64,000 nucleotides of DNA, taken from assembly GCA_015499995.1 (NCBI GenBank), contig JADNRV010000001.1:620001-684000 (forward strand), in the 5' to 3' direction. This DNA is from Flammula alnicola. Lineage: Eukaryota; Basidiomycota; Agaricomycetes; Agaricales; Strophariaceae. The notes under the pieces are model-generated. The model was not told the DNA's origin. It worked only from the letters and a program-made list of their open reading frames with translations, and did not search any database. The translations under genes were made by a program, and so were the position numbers. Positions 1 through 10,373 of this stretch are shown in pieces (position 1 is the stretch's first letter; the number at the start of each line of letters is the position of its first letter).

Positions 1-549
1 AAGTACGCTGCTCTCTCTGCAACGCTGGGCCCTCAATTTATGCAAACCAGAAAACCCATTACTACACTACCGCGATTGAAAAAAAATCCAGGATCGTTCG
101 GCCGAGGGTCCTCTAAAACCCATTAAATTGTCTCGCGATGAAAAAATACCATGACCTATGTAGATATACGCACTCTTGTAATGTTAGCTCTATTAGAGCT
201 CTTGTCATCTCGTATCTAAACTGTCTATCAGCCTCTTATTCAAAATTATATCTAAGGCTTGGCTTGCATGTCGTCAAGTCGACAGCCTGGAAAGTTTAAC
301 AGCAGATGTCCAGGGTTTGCGACAGAGTTGGTGGAGAATCGTGAGGATATAGATAACCCTGCCCGAAAGTAATATCAGACCATTCGGAAAATAAAATGGC
401 AGGTTTTTGCACAATTGTTTGCAATCGCGCGATTTATCGATTATCAGAGAACGGCAGCACGTGCGATGTTTTATAAGACACGCTCGCACCAAATTTTTAA
501 CTCACCCTCCTTCCATCCAACCTCCCACATCACCCTCATAATATTCAGA
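1..549. other. 5' intergenic region upstream of MET6
   Basis: No supportable gene is visible here. Short ORFs on both strands lack recognisable domains and codon patterns. The last 100 bases contain a CACGTG core, annotated separately, and a TATA-like TTTTATAAG stretch near 470, so the right-hand part is the MET6 promoter. Confidence 0.5.
457..464. promoter_or_regulatory. CACGTG E-box upstream of MET6
   Basis: The palindrome GCACGTGC lies 86 bp before the MET6 start codon. CACGTG is the site bound by Cbf1-type bHLH factors, which recruit Met4 to sulfur amino-acid genes in yeast. Finding it directly upstream of the methionine synthase gene supports this role, but binding is inferred. Confidence 0.45.
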
Positions 550-3258
550 ATGGTTGCTTCCAGTGTTCTCGGTTTCCCTCGCATCGGTAAGTCCAACGTC
601 TTTCTCACAGATCTCGCTGTGCTTGTCTGGAAGCCCACTGACACGATTATCCCCATCTCTCCAGGTGCTAACCGTGAAGTCAAGAAGGCCGTTGAAGCTT
701 ACTGGGCCGGAAAGATCTCTGCTGATGATCTTACCAAGGCTGCCGCTGAAGTAAAAAAGGCCAGCTGGACAAGCGTCAAGGCCCACGGTGTTGACTTTGT
801 CCCCAGGTTCGCTATCTGATGGATAGATGATCTAATCGAGTACTCATTCCATCTTTTCTAGCGGCGAGTTCTCTCTCTACGATCATGTCCTTGATCACTC
901 CGCGCATTCAACGTCATCCCAAAGCGTTACGTTGGTCTCGGATTGTCTCCTCTCGATGTCTACTTCGCCATGGGCCGTGGACGCCAGAGCGAGGGTGTTG
1001 ACGTCCCTGCTTCCGAGATGAAGAAATGGTACGATCTTTCGTGTTGGCCATAATTGTAAAATTTTATAACTTTTATTCACAGGTTCGACTCTAACTACCA
1101 CTTTGTCGTCCCCGAATTTTCGGATGAGACCGACTTCAAATTGAACTTCAACAAGGCTGTTGAGGAATTCAAGGAGGCTCAGGCTGCTGGTGTCACCACT
1201 CGCCCTGTTGTTCTCGGCCCTGTCTCTTTCCTCATCCTTGGAAAGGCCAGCAAAGATGCCAAGCCCGGCTTCCAGCCCATCAGCTTGCTCCCTAAGCTCA
1301 TCCCCGTATACGAGACCCTCCTTGCTGACCTCAAGGCAGCTGGTGCTGAGTGGGTTCAAATCGATGAGCCCATCCTTGTCCTTGACAAGGCTTCAACTCT
1401 CGAGTCGCAATTCACTTCTGCTTACACCGCCCTTGCCAAGGTCGCCCCTAAGATCCTCCTTACCACCTACTTCTCCCGCCTCGATTCCAACTTGAACTAC
1501 ATCGTCAAGCTCCCAGTTGCTGGTCTTCACATCGACCTCGACCGTGCGCCAGGTCAGCTCGATGAAGTCCTCGCCGCTGTCAAGCCCACCAACATCGTTC
1601 TTTCCCTTGGTGTCGTCTCCGGTCGTAACATCTGGAAGACTGATTTCGCTGCTGCCATCAAGCTCGGACAGAAGGCCATTGATGCCCTTGGCCAAGACCG
1701 CGTCATCATCGCCACCTCTTCCTCCCTTCTCCACACCCCTGTCACCCTCGCCTCTGAGAAGAAGCTGACTGACGAGCAGAAGGACTGGTTTTCCTTCGCC
1801 CTCGAGAAGGCTGCTGAGGTTTCCACCATCGCCGCTGTCCTCTCAGGCTCGCAAGATGCTGCCATCGCTGCTGCCCTTGAGGCTAACAAGGTCTCTATCG
1901 CCAAGCGCCGTGCATTCGAGAGCAACTCCGACGACACCGTCCGCAAGCGTGTCGCTGCCATCACTCCTGAACAACTCGAGCGCAAGAGCCCTTTCACTGT
2001 CCGTAAGGAGATCCAGGCCAAACACTTAACCTTCCCAAGTTCCCTACCACCACCATCGGCTCCTTCCCTGTACGTTTTAGGACGTCCTAATTTAATTATC
2101 TATTACTAACTAATTTCCTCTTCTGCAGCAAACCAAGGAGATCCGTCAGGCTCGCGCGAAGCTCGGCAAGGGTGAGATCACCGAGGAACAGTACGAGGAC
2201 TTTATCAAGAAGGAGATTGAGACCGTTGTCCGCTTCCAGGAGAAGATCGGCCTCGACCTCTTGGTCCACGGAGAGCCCGAGCGTAACGACATGGTTCAAT
2301 ACTTTGGAGAACAGCTCCAAGGCTTTGTCTTCACCCAGAACGCCTGGGTGCAGAGCTATGGTTCTCGGTAAGTGAATTAAAGATCAAATTGCATCCTTGT
2401 TTCTTATCATATTTACTTTACCAGTTACGTCCGACCCCCCATCATCGTGTCCGACGTTAGCCGCCCTCATCCCATGACCGTCAAATGGAGCGCTTATGCC
2501 CAGAGCTTGACCACTAAGCCCATGAAGGGCATGCTTACCGGACCTGTCACCATCCTCAATTGGTCTTTCCCCCGTGCTGATGTTTCTAGGGAGTTGCAAT
2601 CCAAGCAGCTCGCTCTTGCTCTTCGTGACGAGGTTATCGATCTCGAGAAGGCTGGTATCAGCGCCATCCAGGTCGATGAACCTGCTATCCGTGAAGGAGT
2701 ATGTCATCCTACTATCATTTTTACGAAGTTAGCAACGCTGACTTTCATTCAAGTTGCCCCTTCGTCGCTCTGACTGGGATGCCTACCTCAAGTGGGCTGT
2801 TGACTCATTCAAGCTTTCCACCGCCGGCGTCACCGACCAACTGCAGACCCACTCTCACTTCTGCTACTCCGATTTCGACGATATCTTCCCTTCCATCCAG
2901 CGTCTCGATGCTGATGTTATCTCCATCGAAGCATCCAAGAGCGACATGAAGCTCCTCAACACCTTCAAGCAGTACGGCTACTCTAACCAGATCGGTCCCG
3001 GTGTCTACGATATCCACTCTCCCCGTGTTCCTGGATCCCAGGAAATCAAGGACCGCCTCAAGTCCATGCTTGACATCCTCCCTGACTCTCTCCTCTTCGT
3101 TAACCCCGTTCGTGGAAATTTCTTTATTTTGTGGAATCTTGTCTAACAGTATTCATCTTTAGGATTGTGGTCTTAAGACCCGTGGCTGGAAGGAGACCGA
3201 AGCTTCGCTCATCAACCTCGTCGAGGGTGCTAAGTGGGCTCGTCAGAACTACGCTTAA
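550..3258 (+). CDS. MET6: Cobalamin-independent methionine synthase
   Basis: This enzyme transfers the methyl group of 5-methyltetrahydropteroyltriglutamate to homocysteine, giving methionine in the cytosol. The start peptide [13 protein letters not shown] is the family's conserved N-terminus and is followed at once by an intron (586-663). The middle exon near 1141-2040 carries the N-terminal barrel. The second barrel includes [41 protein letters not shown] and the C-terminal DCGLKTRGW zinc-binding segment, ending KWARQNYA. The length of about 765 residues is normal for MetE. Conserved sequence changes frame near 904 and near 2025. In each place one extra base (HSAAFN; AKHLNLPKFP) restores the family sequence, so I read these as sequence errors, not a broken gene. 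A CACGTG box precedes the gene. Confidence 0.95.
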
Positions 3259-4130
3259 ATTGACCTCTATCTTCCGCTTCAACAGCGTTCGCGATCTGGT
3301 TAACTTATGGTAATTAGTCCTGTTGCGGGATTTCATTGCCTTGACCGTTCCATGCTTGTGGCGATATTATTCAATTGGTGGCCGGTAGCCGCCACCCAAA
3401 AAGAAGGGGGCAAGATGCTGCGTTATGGCCCGCGGAGTGCTTCGATGGGAGGCAGGATCTTTGCGTGTGTTGTAGCTGTAGTATCCGGATTTCAACAATC
3501 CTCTGTATCATCTGTATCACGATAACATTGTCTCATGTGCATTCAGCAATCATCATGAACCTGTGCTATAACTGAATGGAAACTCGATACTTCCTTGGTG
3601 GTTATTGAAACTTTTCCAATGTGCTTACGCTAAGCCTCAGTAAGTGTCAACAATGCAAATGGCTCTATATGTTTTTCAATCTGAATCAATACAAAACGAT
3701 GTATATAACGAGAGAGGCAATCCATGTCGTCGAGAATAAATAAAGGGCGATAAATAATCAGTTCTATGTATCTACTGTCCATTGAGGAAGATAAGGTCCA
3801 ATGCTGGGTGTTCATACATGTGTCATACGACCGGGGAAGAAAGGAGAAAAGTGAGGCATCCAAATCCTCTTTTTGTCGCCCTGGCGGGCTGTTTGAGCTG
3901 CAGGTTGCACCAAAGGAAATGTTCCTAATAGGCGCCGAGTGCCGATGATCAAGGGATCCGGAACCTGGAAAGCTGGAAGGGTAGCATGCACGGAGCAAGC
4001 CATTCTGACTATGGAATGGTCGCAACATGCGGAATGCCGTAGAGACTCTGAGGGATGGAACGGTACAACGTCCATCGAAGCAGAAGAACTCAAGGGTGTG
4101 CGAGACGCGTCGCGACAGCGCTCAATGCGC
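3259..4130. other. Intergenic region after MET6
   Basis: This stretch holds the MET6 3' untranslated region and the region downstream of the small minus-strand ORF. Minus-strand ORFs between 3630 and 4336 lack domains, and I could not link them convincingly to the neighbouring ORF. No RNA gene or repeat is evident. Confidence 0.4.
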
Positions 4131-4439
4131 TTATTTGGAGACATATTGTGCAGCCCGTGTTGGGCGTTGCTCAGTTGCCGCCAAGCCACTTCCTGAGAGA
4201 GGACTTCGATTTGGTGGATGAAGACGAGAGGCCTTCGACTTGATGGATCCGTTCGATTTGGTAGATCCATACGAGGTCTGTCTGTTGGAAGGGCGGAAGA
4301 CGAATCCCAGTTCTGCGTACATCTCGTGCGTTTCACGCGAGGACGCAGCAGTGGAAGGGATGAAGAGGTTGAAGGATGGCGAGGCGGATGATGTGGTCGG
4401 GAAGATAGAGTATGAGCTCGTAGCGGCGGAGTAAGACAT
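4131..4439 (-). CDS. Small serine-rich hypothetical protein
   Basis: This is an uninterrupted ORF of 102 codons beginning MSYSAATSSYSIF. It is rich in Ser, Thr and Pro, with a central segment ETHEMYAELGFVFRP followed by a basic, serine-rich tail. I do not recognise a family. An upstream in-frame start at 4508 would add 23 residues, but the codon at 4439 has the better composition downstream. There is no signal peptide or membrane segment. It may be the first exon of a longer gene, because other open frames continue to about 3630 on the same strand, but I could not find a convincing splice. Expression evidence is needed to call it real. Confidence 0.35.
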   Translation of the reverse strand: MSYSAATSSYSIFPTTSSASPSFNLFIPSTAASSRETHEMYAELGFVFRPSNRQTSYGSTKSNGSIKSKASRLHPPNRSPLSGSGLAATEQRPTRAAQYVSK

Positions 4440-4966
4440 GGTTGATTGGGTAAGTGTTAATGAGTCGGCGGTGGTTGGTTGAAATGAAGACGACGCGTAG
4501 ATGAGCAACTAATCAAAGTGCTTTCGGTGTCGGAAGTACGTTTTAGGAGAAGAAAAGACAGAGAAAATTGGTGGGTGAGCAGTCAGTGAGTGGAATGCTG
4601 GGGAGACATGATCCAGGAGTGCCCCTTTTAAACCCCTGGCTTCAATGCCTTGAGGCGACAATGCCAGAGCCAAGAGTCAATCAATCAGGGTAGAATCAGG
4701 AGGTGAAATTACCTGCTATGGTATCTGTTTGAGACGGCTGAAGTAAACCAAACATCGCAGATATGGTTGCCAGGGTAACACAGCAAATTCGAGGTGAATT
4801 GGACTTTGGATTGGTATTCCACACACAATGCGCCACGCTGAACGTCGAGCTGAACAATGCTGAATATCTTTATTTGCACCAGCTATCAGTTATTTGTACA
4901 TCGCATTTTTGAACAGTCTATTTGGCTAAACCTTTGTATACAAACACCCACCACAGCAGTGCGGAT
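4440..4966. other. Intergenic region between small ORF and photolyase
   Basis: The upstream region of the small minus-strand ORF and the 3' side of the photolyase gene meet here. I see no coding potential, repeat or RNA gene. Confidence 0.4.
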
Positions 4967-7193
4967 CTACTCTCCTCCAGGGTTCCTGTATCGGCGAAGA
5001 GCCCTCTCTCGCGCTTCATTATGCGAGATAATGGGACGTGGATAACCTAGTCTGTCTGCAAGAGCAGGAGAGGGTTATGCAAATCTTTAATAGGTGGTCA
5101 AACAATGAGATTTGCTGAAGGACTCGGAACAATACCACGAACCAGAGCCTTTAGCCTTCCTCAATTCCGGTATCCAATGCCGAATAAAATCGCCAGTAGG
5201 ATCCGCCTGGAAATGCCTTTAGCCTTGAGAAATATTTCCCCCCCAAAGACGACACAAACCTTCAAGCTCTGTGTGTACGGATTAAATATCCGGAAATACG
5301 GACACGAATCAACGCCTGTGCTCGCGCACCACTGCCATCCACCGTTATTTGATGAGAGGTCCCCATCAATCAGCTTCTCCATGAAATACTATATAAAGTA
5401 TATATCAGTGGTCGAACTCTACATGTAGATCACCAGAGCAACGTACCCGTTCGCCAACTCTCCAATCAATCATGAGATCCTTAGCCAAATACATCGCAGT
5501 GATCATCCTTACACGATTGTGGATCCATCCCATCTCGTTGAGGCATCGCATGGCAGCATCCACGATTGGAACACCGGTCATACCAGCCTTCCATCTCTTG
5601 AGCATTTCGACTTCATTTTCGTCCTTGCCAGGTTGCCCTACTCCAGACCCTCCCGGAACTTGATGGTTCTCCCAGACTACCTTGGAGAATTTCTCCAGGT
5701 ACGGACGCCCCATAGAAACTCTAGGGAAGACGGCAAGTATGTTGACGTAAAAGTCACGCCATGCAATCTCTTGCAGCCATCGTCCAATGCCAGAAGTCCT
5801 GTCACCGTTGACTTTGTCCGTCTTTAACATAAACATAGTCGCTCTAACACATGCACGAGCCGATATAACTCCTGAGGTCAAGTATGCACTGCAATGAATG
5901 AGACAGATAATTTCATATAAGTGAGTATTCACTTACCTGAGACGACTTGTGGTGTCGCTATCGGTTCTATCTCTGTCTGTCTCGTATTTCGAAATGCGAT
6001 TATGCTTGGTGCATTTTTCAGAACCAGAAGAACGTGGATCGACTGCCCCGACTTGTGAAGAGCGCGATTTAGTGGTCAAGAATCTGTCGAGAATCTGAAG
6101 AATAGATAAACATAAACACCATGCAAAGACAAAGAAAACGGCATACTTGTGCAGCAATATCTTCGCCTTCGGGCCAGACATCTTTCATCTTATCTCGGTC
6201 TTTCCCTTCAAGCTCAAACTCGTCGAGCACAGTGGGCACTAGTGTATCAAAGAGATGTGAAAATAACTCTGTCGATCTAACAGATTCATGGTTGGCCTTC
6301 GGGGTCGGACAATCCTCGAGATAGTAGGGAATATTGGCATTGAGAGTAGCGAGCCACTTCCTTTGGTAAGGAGAATAAACCTAATAAAATTAGATAATTT
6401 AGCTCGGAAAGTCCGGTGAAGAAGTTGCGCTCACTTCATAAGCCTTATTTTGCTTGGTGAGGAGCACCCCGGCTCAACGATCCATTTGTCGTGCACGAAG
6501 TTGACCTGGATGCCTTTCGTAACTGCTAGTTTGAATGTCTCAATATCACGTCGCAGCTCGTCACTCCATATTCAATATTGGCATGGAAACTTCGACAACC
6601 GTATTTCTCGCAGAAGGACAAAACAAACGAAGGAATTGCCTTCCTAGGAGCCTGAATGGTGACAGAAATGGGATATTTAGGTCGGAGAACGCTTTCTGTA
6701 TGCGCAATATCAATCAGTAGAATGCACAATAGTTCCTGGAGGATGTGCGTTACCTTGAGAACTGCAAGGTTGCGAAGAACGAAGTCGATCTTCCGATCAC
6801 TTGCATCGTGGGCGATGTAGTCCTGCGGGCTAATTACGAACAATGCAAGAAGCGGAAGGCCTTCTTTCTGTGCTTGCTCGGAGGCACGGCTCAAAGCTCG
6901 ATTGTCTTTGACTGGGTAAATCGTTAGCATAGGATCTTCAACGCATCACGACCCGAAGATTCGACTTACTTCTGAGATCGCTCATTCGCATCCAGAAAAC
7001 GACAGATACGCCCTTTTGAATACGCTTAGGAGTTCCAGACATCAGCTTTGTCAGTTGAGAAAAAGGAGTATTGGCGTCAACGGCAGCGGCTGCTTCCTCA
7101 GTTGCGATTTTGATAGGAGAAAAGGCTTTAGATGGCGTGCGCGCTTTATAGGATGCTGACTCGCGTCTTCTGGGAATTATCGCGTTTAGACAT
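4967..7193 (-). CDS. PHR1: Class I CPD photolyase (deoxyribodipyrimidine photo-lyase)
   Basis: This light-driven FAD enzyme splits UV-induced cyclobutane pyrimidine dimers. The N-terminal chromophore domain is seen as [10 protein letters not shown], then [12 protein letters not shown] and LFVISPQDY. The FAD domain includes [29 protein letters not shown] and [18 protein letters not shown]. After a short intron comes [12 protein letters not shown], then [25 protein letters not shown] and a last exon ending [15 protein letters not shown]. At least six introns can be placed; the last three lie near 5383-5437, at 5207-5259 and near 5050-5150. Conserved sequence changes frame near 6560 (EYEVDELRRD) and in the C-run at 6467-6470 (EPGVLLTKQ). 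A third shift is likely near 7150 in the poorly conserved N-terminus. One added base repairs each. An in-frame ATG at 7262 would add a presequence-like extension. Confidence 0.9.
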
Positions 7194-7361
7194 TGTCGAG
7201 AATTGAGAGAGGACTCTGAAAGAACGCTTGACTGAGGGAAGACTGTTTGAAATGCGATTCATAGAATGTGGGCAACTTTAAACTGCCCTGAATGGCGGCG
7301 ATCGTAAAGGAGAGCTTGTTTGGCGATTGTTTGATTTGATCTACTTGGGTAACCAATGACA

Positions 7362-8947
7362 TCACGCGTCCGTAGCTGCTGCCTCTTCAAGTTGACTTTT
7401 TCGTTCTTCTTCCTCTTCTCGTTCCTCCGCCTCGACCACTTCGACATCCAATGGGAATGTCAATATAGCAGCAATACCAGTCAATTGATTAAGTTCTGAA
7501 ACGGGATTTGAGCTATAATGAATCTCGACGAAGAGCGTAAGACTCACGTTGGCCAGATTCATGCATGCTGGAGAAGATAACCACTTCACCACCTTTCTGC
7601 TGGACGCTTCCACGAGAGAAACATATTTTTTCCTGGTAGAAGGATCACTTGATCTGTAGAGGGCACCTTTCAGATATCGTAGATGAGAAACAGAACAAAA
7701 ACTTCCTACCGGAATAGATCGTCAGATATCAATAAAGTTCCTATCGCGCCTCGGTCGGCTGCCAGGCGGACGTGATCAGGTCCATACCAGGCCCTCATTT
7801 CGTCGCTACCCAGCATTTTAAAGAACCTATGAGAAAAATAAGTTTTGCGGTTAGAAGATCATAAAAGTACTAACTTGTCGAGAGTTATTCCCTCCCTTGC
7901 AAATTTGGTTTCTTTCAGGCGATTCGAAACCTAAAAAAATTATCTTACTTGGTTTCAGGATTTTGCAGATCTAGAACTACTTACCTCTGGACTCTTCAAG
8001 ACTTCCACTAGACTATGCACATGAGGGCTGCTTATGTGAACTTTGATGCATTTCTCTTTCATGGCCTTGTGCAGTACTTTATCCCCCCGGTTCAATGCTT
8101 CCGTCATGATATAATCATAAACGGCGTCTCTGACCCATCCTGGACTGGCAATGACGATGGCTTTGAGAGATGCATTGGTATAAGGGATGTGCCTCAGGAA
8201 GAGTCGAACAGAGTCGAATAGAATTTCTGCAAGCCTTTGTCATGCTGCGAGGCGCCTGTCGAAGCTGATTTCCTAGGTATGGATACGCTTAGTCGGTGGG
8301 TAACCAAAGTCATGTGCTCCGAGAGCAGACAAAATGCGGCGACGCCTTCACCGCAGACCACAGCGCCGACTTCTGCACCTCTTCCAGGAACGATGGCCTC
8401 TTCTACACGCCCGAGGGCAATGCTGTCCCAGCCGTCCTCTTTCTCTATCCGTACGTCACGGAATGCTTCGATGTCCAGAGTGTGGAAAGCACCTAGTTTT
8501 ACATAGGCATTTTCCGAAGTGACAGGCCCGATAATGTGCAACACAGAGCTGGGTGAATCTTCGTCTTGATCGCCGCCGCCTTCTTGATTCGCAGGTGCTC
8601 CAGCTGGAGAAAAAACCACTTTCTTAACTTGCAGTGTTAGATTCAAGCGAACCCGATGGGATTCCGTTGACCCTGTTGCAGATACATTTGTAACACGGCT
8701 ATGGATCAAACAGAGGATGAGTGGGCGAGACATGGGTAGATGAAGATGTGCATACCGAACGGCAGGTGCACGGACTAAATCTCCCTCTTGTATAAGGTTA
8801 TATAGATGCCACATATCCTCGTCGTCTTCTGGACGCAGTGTAACATGCCCCTACAGATCCTGTCAGGGATCAACCCTACGAATATCTATGAAGTGGAGTA
8901 TGACTTACAGCCCCGTGTTTATCGATAAATTTGTTGATTAGCTTCAT
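7362..8947 (-). CDS. DOM34: Pelota/Dom34 ribosome rescue factor
   Basis: Dom34 resembles eRF1 and acts with Hbs1 to split ribosomes stalled in no-go and non-stop mRNA decay. The first exon (8947-8909) gives [13 protein letters not shown] and splices to [19 protein letters not shown], the standard Pelota N-terminus. Next come LQVKKVVF, then [45 protein letters not shown], and a C-terminal domain with [14 protein letters not shown] ending in an acidic Glu/Ala-rich tail. About seven introns are present. The eRF1 GGQ motif is absent, as expected. One conserved-frame break occurs near 8199 (LFDSFLRHIPY) and is repaired by one T in a short homopolymer. The gene is divergent from the PLP1-like gene across 254 bp. 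Confidence 0.93.
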
Positions 8948-9201
8948 GGTGGCTCTTCTCAAATGAAAGGTAGGTAGTCTGCAGGAGATACCGAAAGGTG
9001 TGGTGAGAGGAATGAAGAGAAAGGAAGCCATCCAGAGCTGGTCAAATGAGTCGCTCTAATCACACAGTCAAATTTGATCACTCCCTCTGACTTCCAAAAT
9101 TGGATCATAAATAAATCGCCTACTTACTTGCTACTTACTCACACATTCGTCGAGTAGCGTCAAGTCTCTCATTTCACATCCCAGTGCTTTTAACGCCTAA
9201 T

Positions 9202-10205
9202 ATGTCAAGGTAGCTTGCCTCTCACATTCTACTTGAGTAGTTGGTCGTGGTGCTAATCAAATTTGCAGTAATTCTAAAGCTGCATCACTGGCAGCTCGCC
9301 TCGTCGAATCCAACAATCCAAATCGATCAAGACGCGATTCTGACGACGAAGATGACGACGCCCTATTCGCAGAGCTGGAGGAAGAGATAGAAAACGACTC
9401 CAATTCCTCGATACGTGAACATGGTCTTCAGGTACTCAAGGCAGAGTAAGGTACCTTCCTCGGAGAAATCTTCCGACGTTCATTGCGTAGCTTATGCAAA
9501 AGAACATAGGATGGAACGCATGAAACATATGCAACAGAACCAACACGGAAGATACGCAGAAATTACAGACGAAAAAGAGGTTGTACGAGTGAGTGCGTGA
9601 GTTCACCGTTCCCCTCCCCTGTATGCTCCCTCATTAACTCGTATCTTTCAGACACGAACCACGTTGCGTCGTCCATTTCTATCACCCCAAATTCAAACGA
9701 TGTGAGATAATGGATAAACATCTTACTGTTCGTTGAAATTTTTGAACTTGCCCTATCATGTTATTTCATCTGACGTCCTCCAGAAACTGGCGCCCAAGTA
9801 CTATAACACGCGATTTTTCCGTGTCTTCGTGGAGAATATTCCCTGGCTTGTCGAAAAATTGGTCATCAAGGTGCTGCCATGTGTCATATGTTTTGTTGAT
9901 GGAGTAGCAAAGGACAGGTAGGTATCCTCAGAGGAATGATTCTGGAATCATACTGAAAGTGTCTTCCAGACTGGTCGGTTTTGAAGAACTAGGCAACGAA
10001 GATGCTTTCAGCACGGCTGTCCTTGAACTGAGGCTATCACAATCAGGTATGTTTCTTTACATGTTCCATATAATTGTTGGATACTCAACTGGGCACAGGG
10101 GTCCTCGCAAAGCAAAAGGGAACTGTTTTGGATCCTGTCTTCAAAGTGTCTTCTTCACGTCGGCAAAAGGACCAAGATGATGACGTGTTCGACCTTGATG
10201 ATTGA
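9202..10205 (+). CDS. PLP1: Thioredoxin-domain protein, TXNDC9/PLP1 type
   Basis: This phosducin-like protein probably works as a co-chaperone of the CCT/TRiC complex in tubulin and actin folding. The first exon is only MS plus two bases, then an intron to 9268. An acidic helix-rich N-terminus (DSDDEDDDALFAELEEEIE, then ERMKHMQQNQHGRYAEI) leads into the thioredoxin fold: RCVVHFYHPKFKRCEIMDK, KLAPKYYNTRFFRVFVEN, KLVIKVLPCVICFVDG and RLVGFEELGN. The CxxC redox site is missing, as usual for this family. All exons join in one frame without errors and end DDDVFDLDD. Five introns are supported. About 225 residues is the usual size. TXNDC9 and yeast Plp1 are the same group, so the symbol is by homology. 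Confidence 0.88.
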
Positions 10206-10373
10206 AGAGCTCCAAGTGACGGCTCTCTTCACCTAGGAGGTTATTTGACATTCATCGTATTGTATAATAATCGGACATCATAACTCCTAGAACTTGAAGC
10301 TTGAAGCTTGAATTATAACGAACGTAATAAATATACAAAAAATACTGATAGTAAAATAAAGATAAAAAGTCGA

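Noticed and set aside
274..492. 72-codon minus-strand ORF upstream of MET6
   Set aside because: No domain, odd composition, and it lies over the MET6 promoter.
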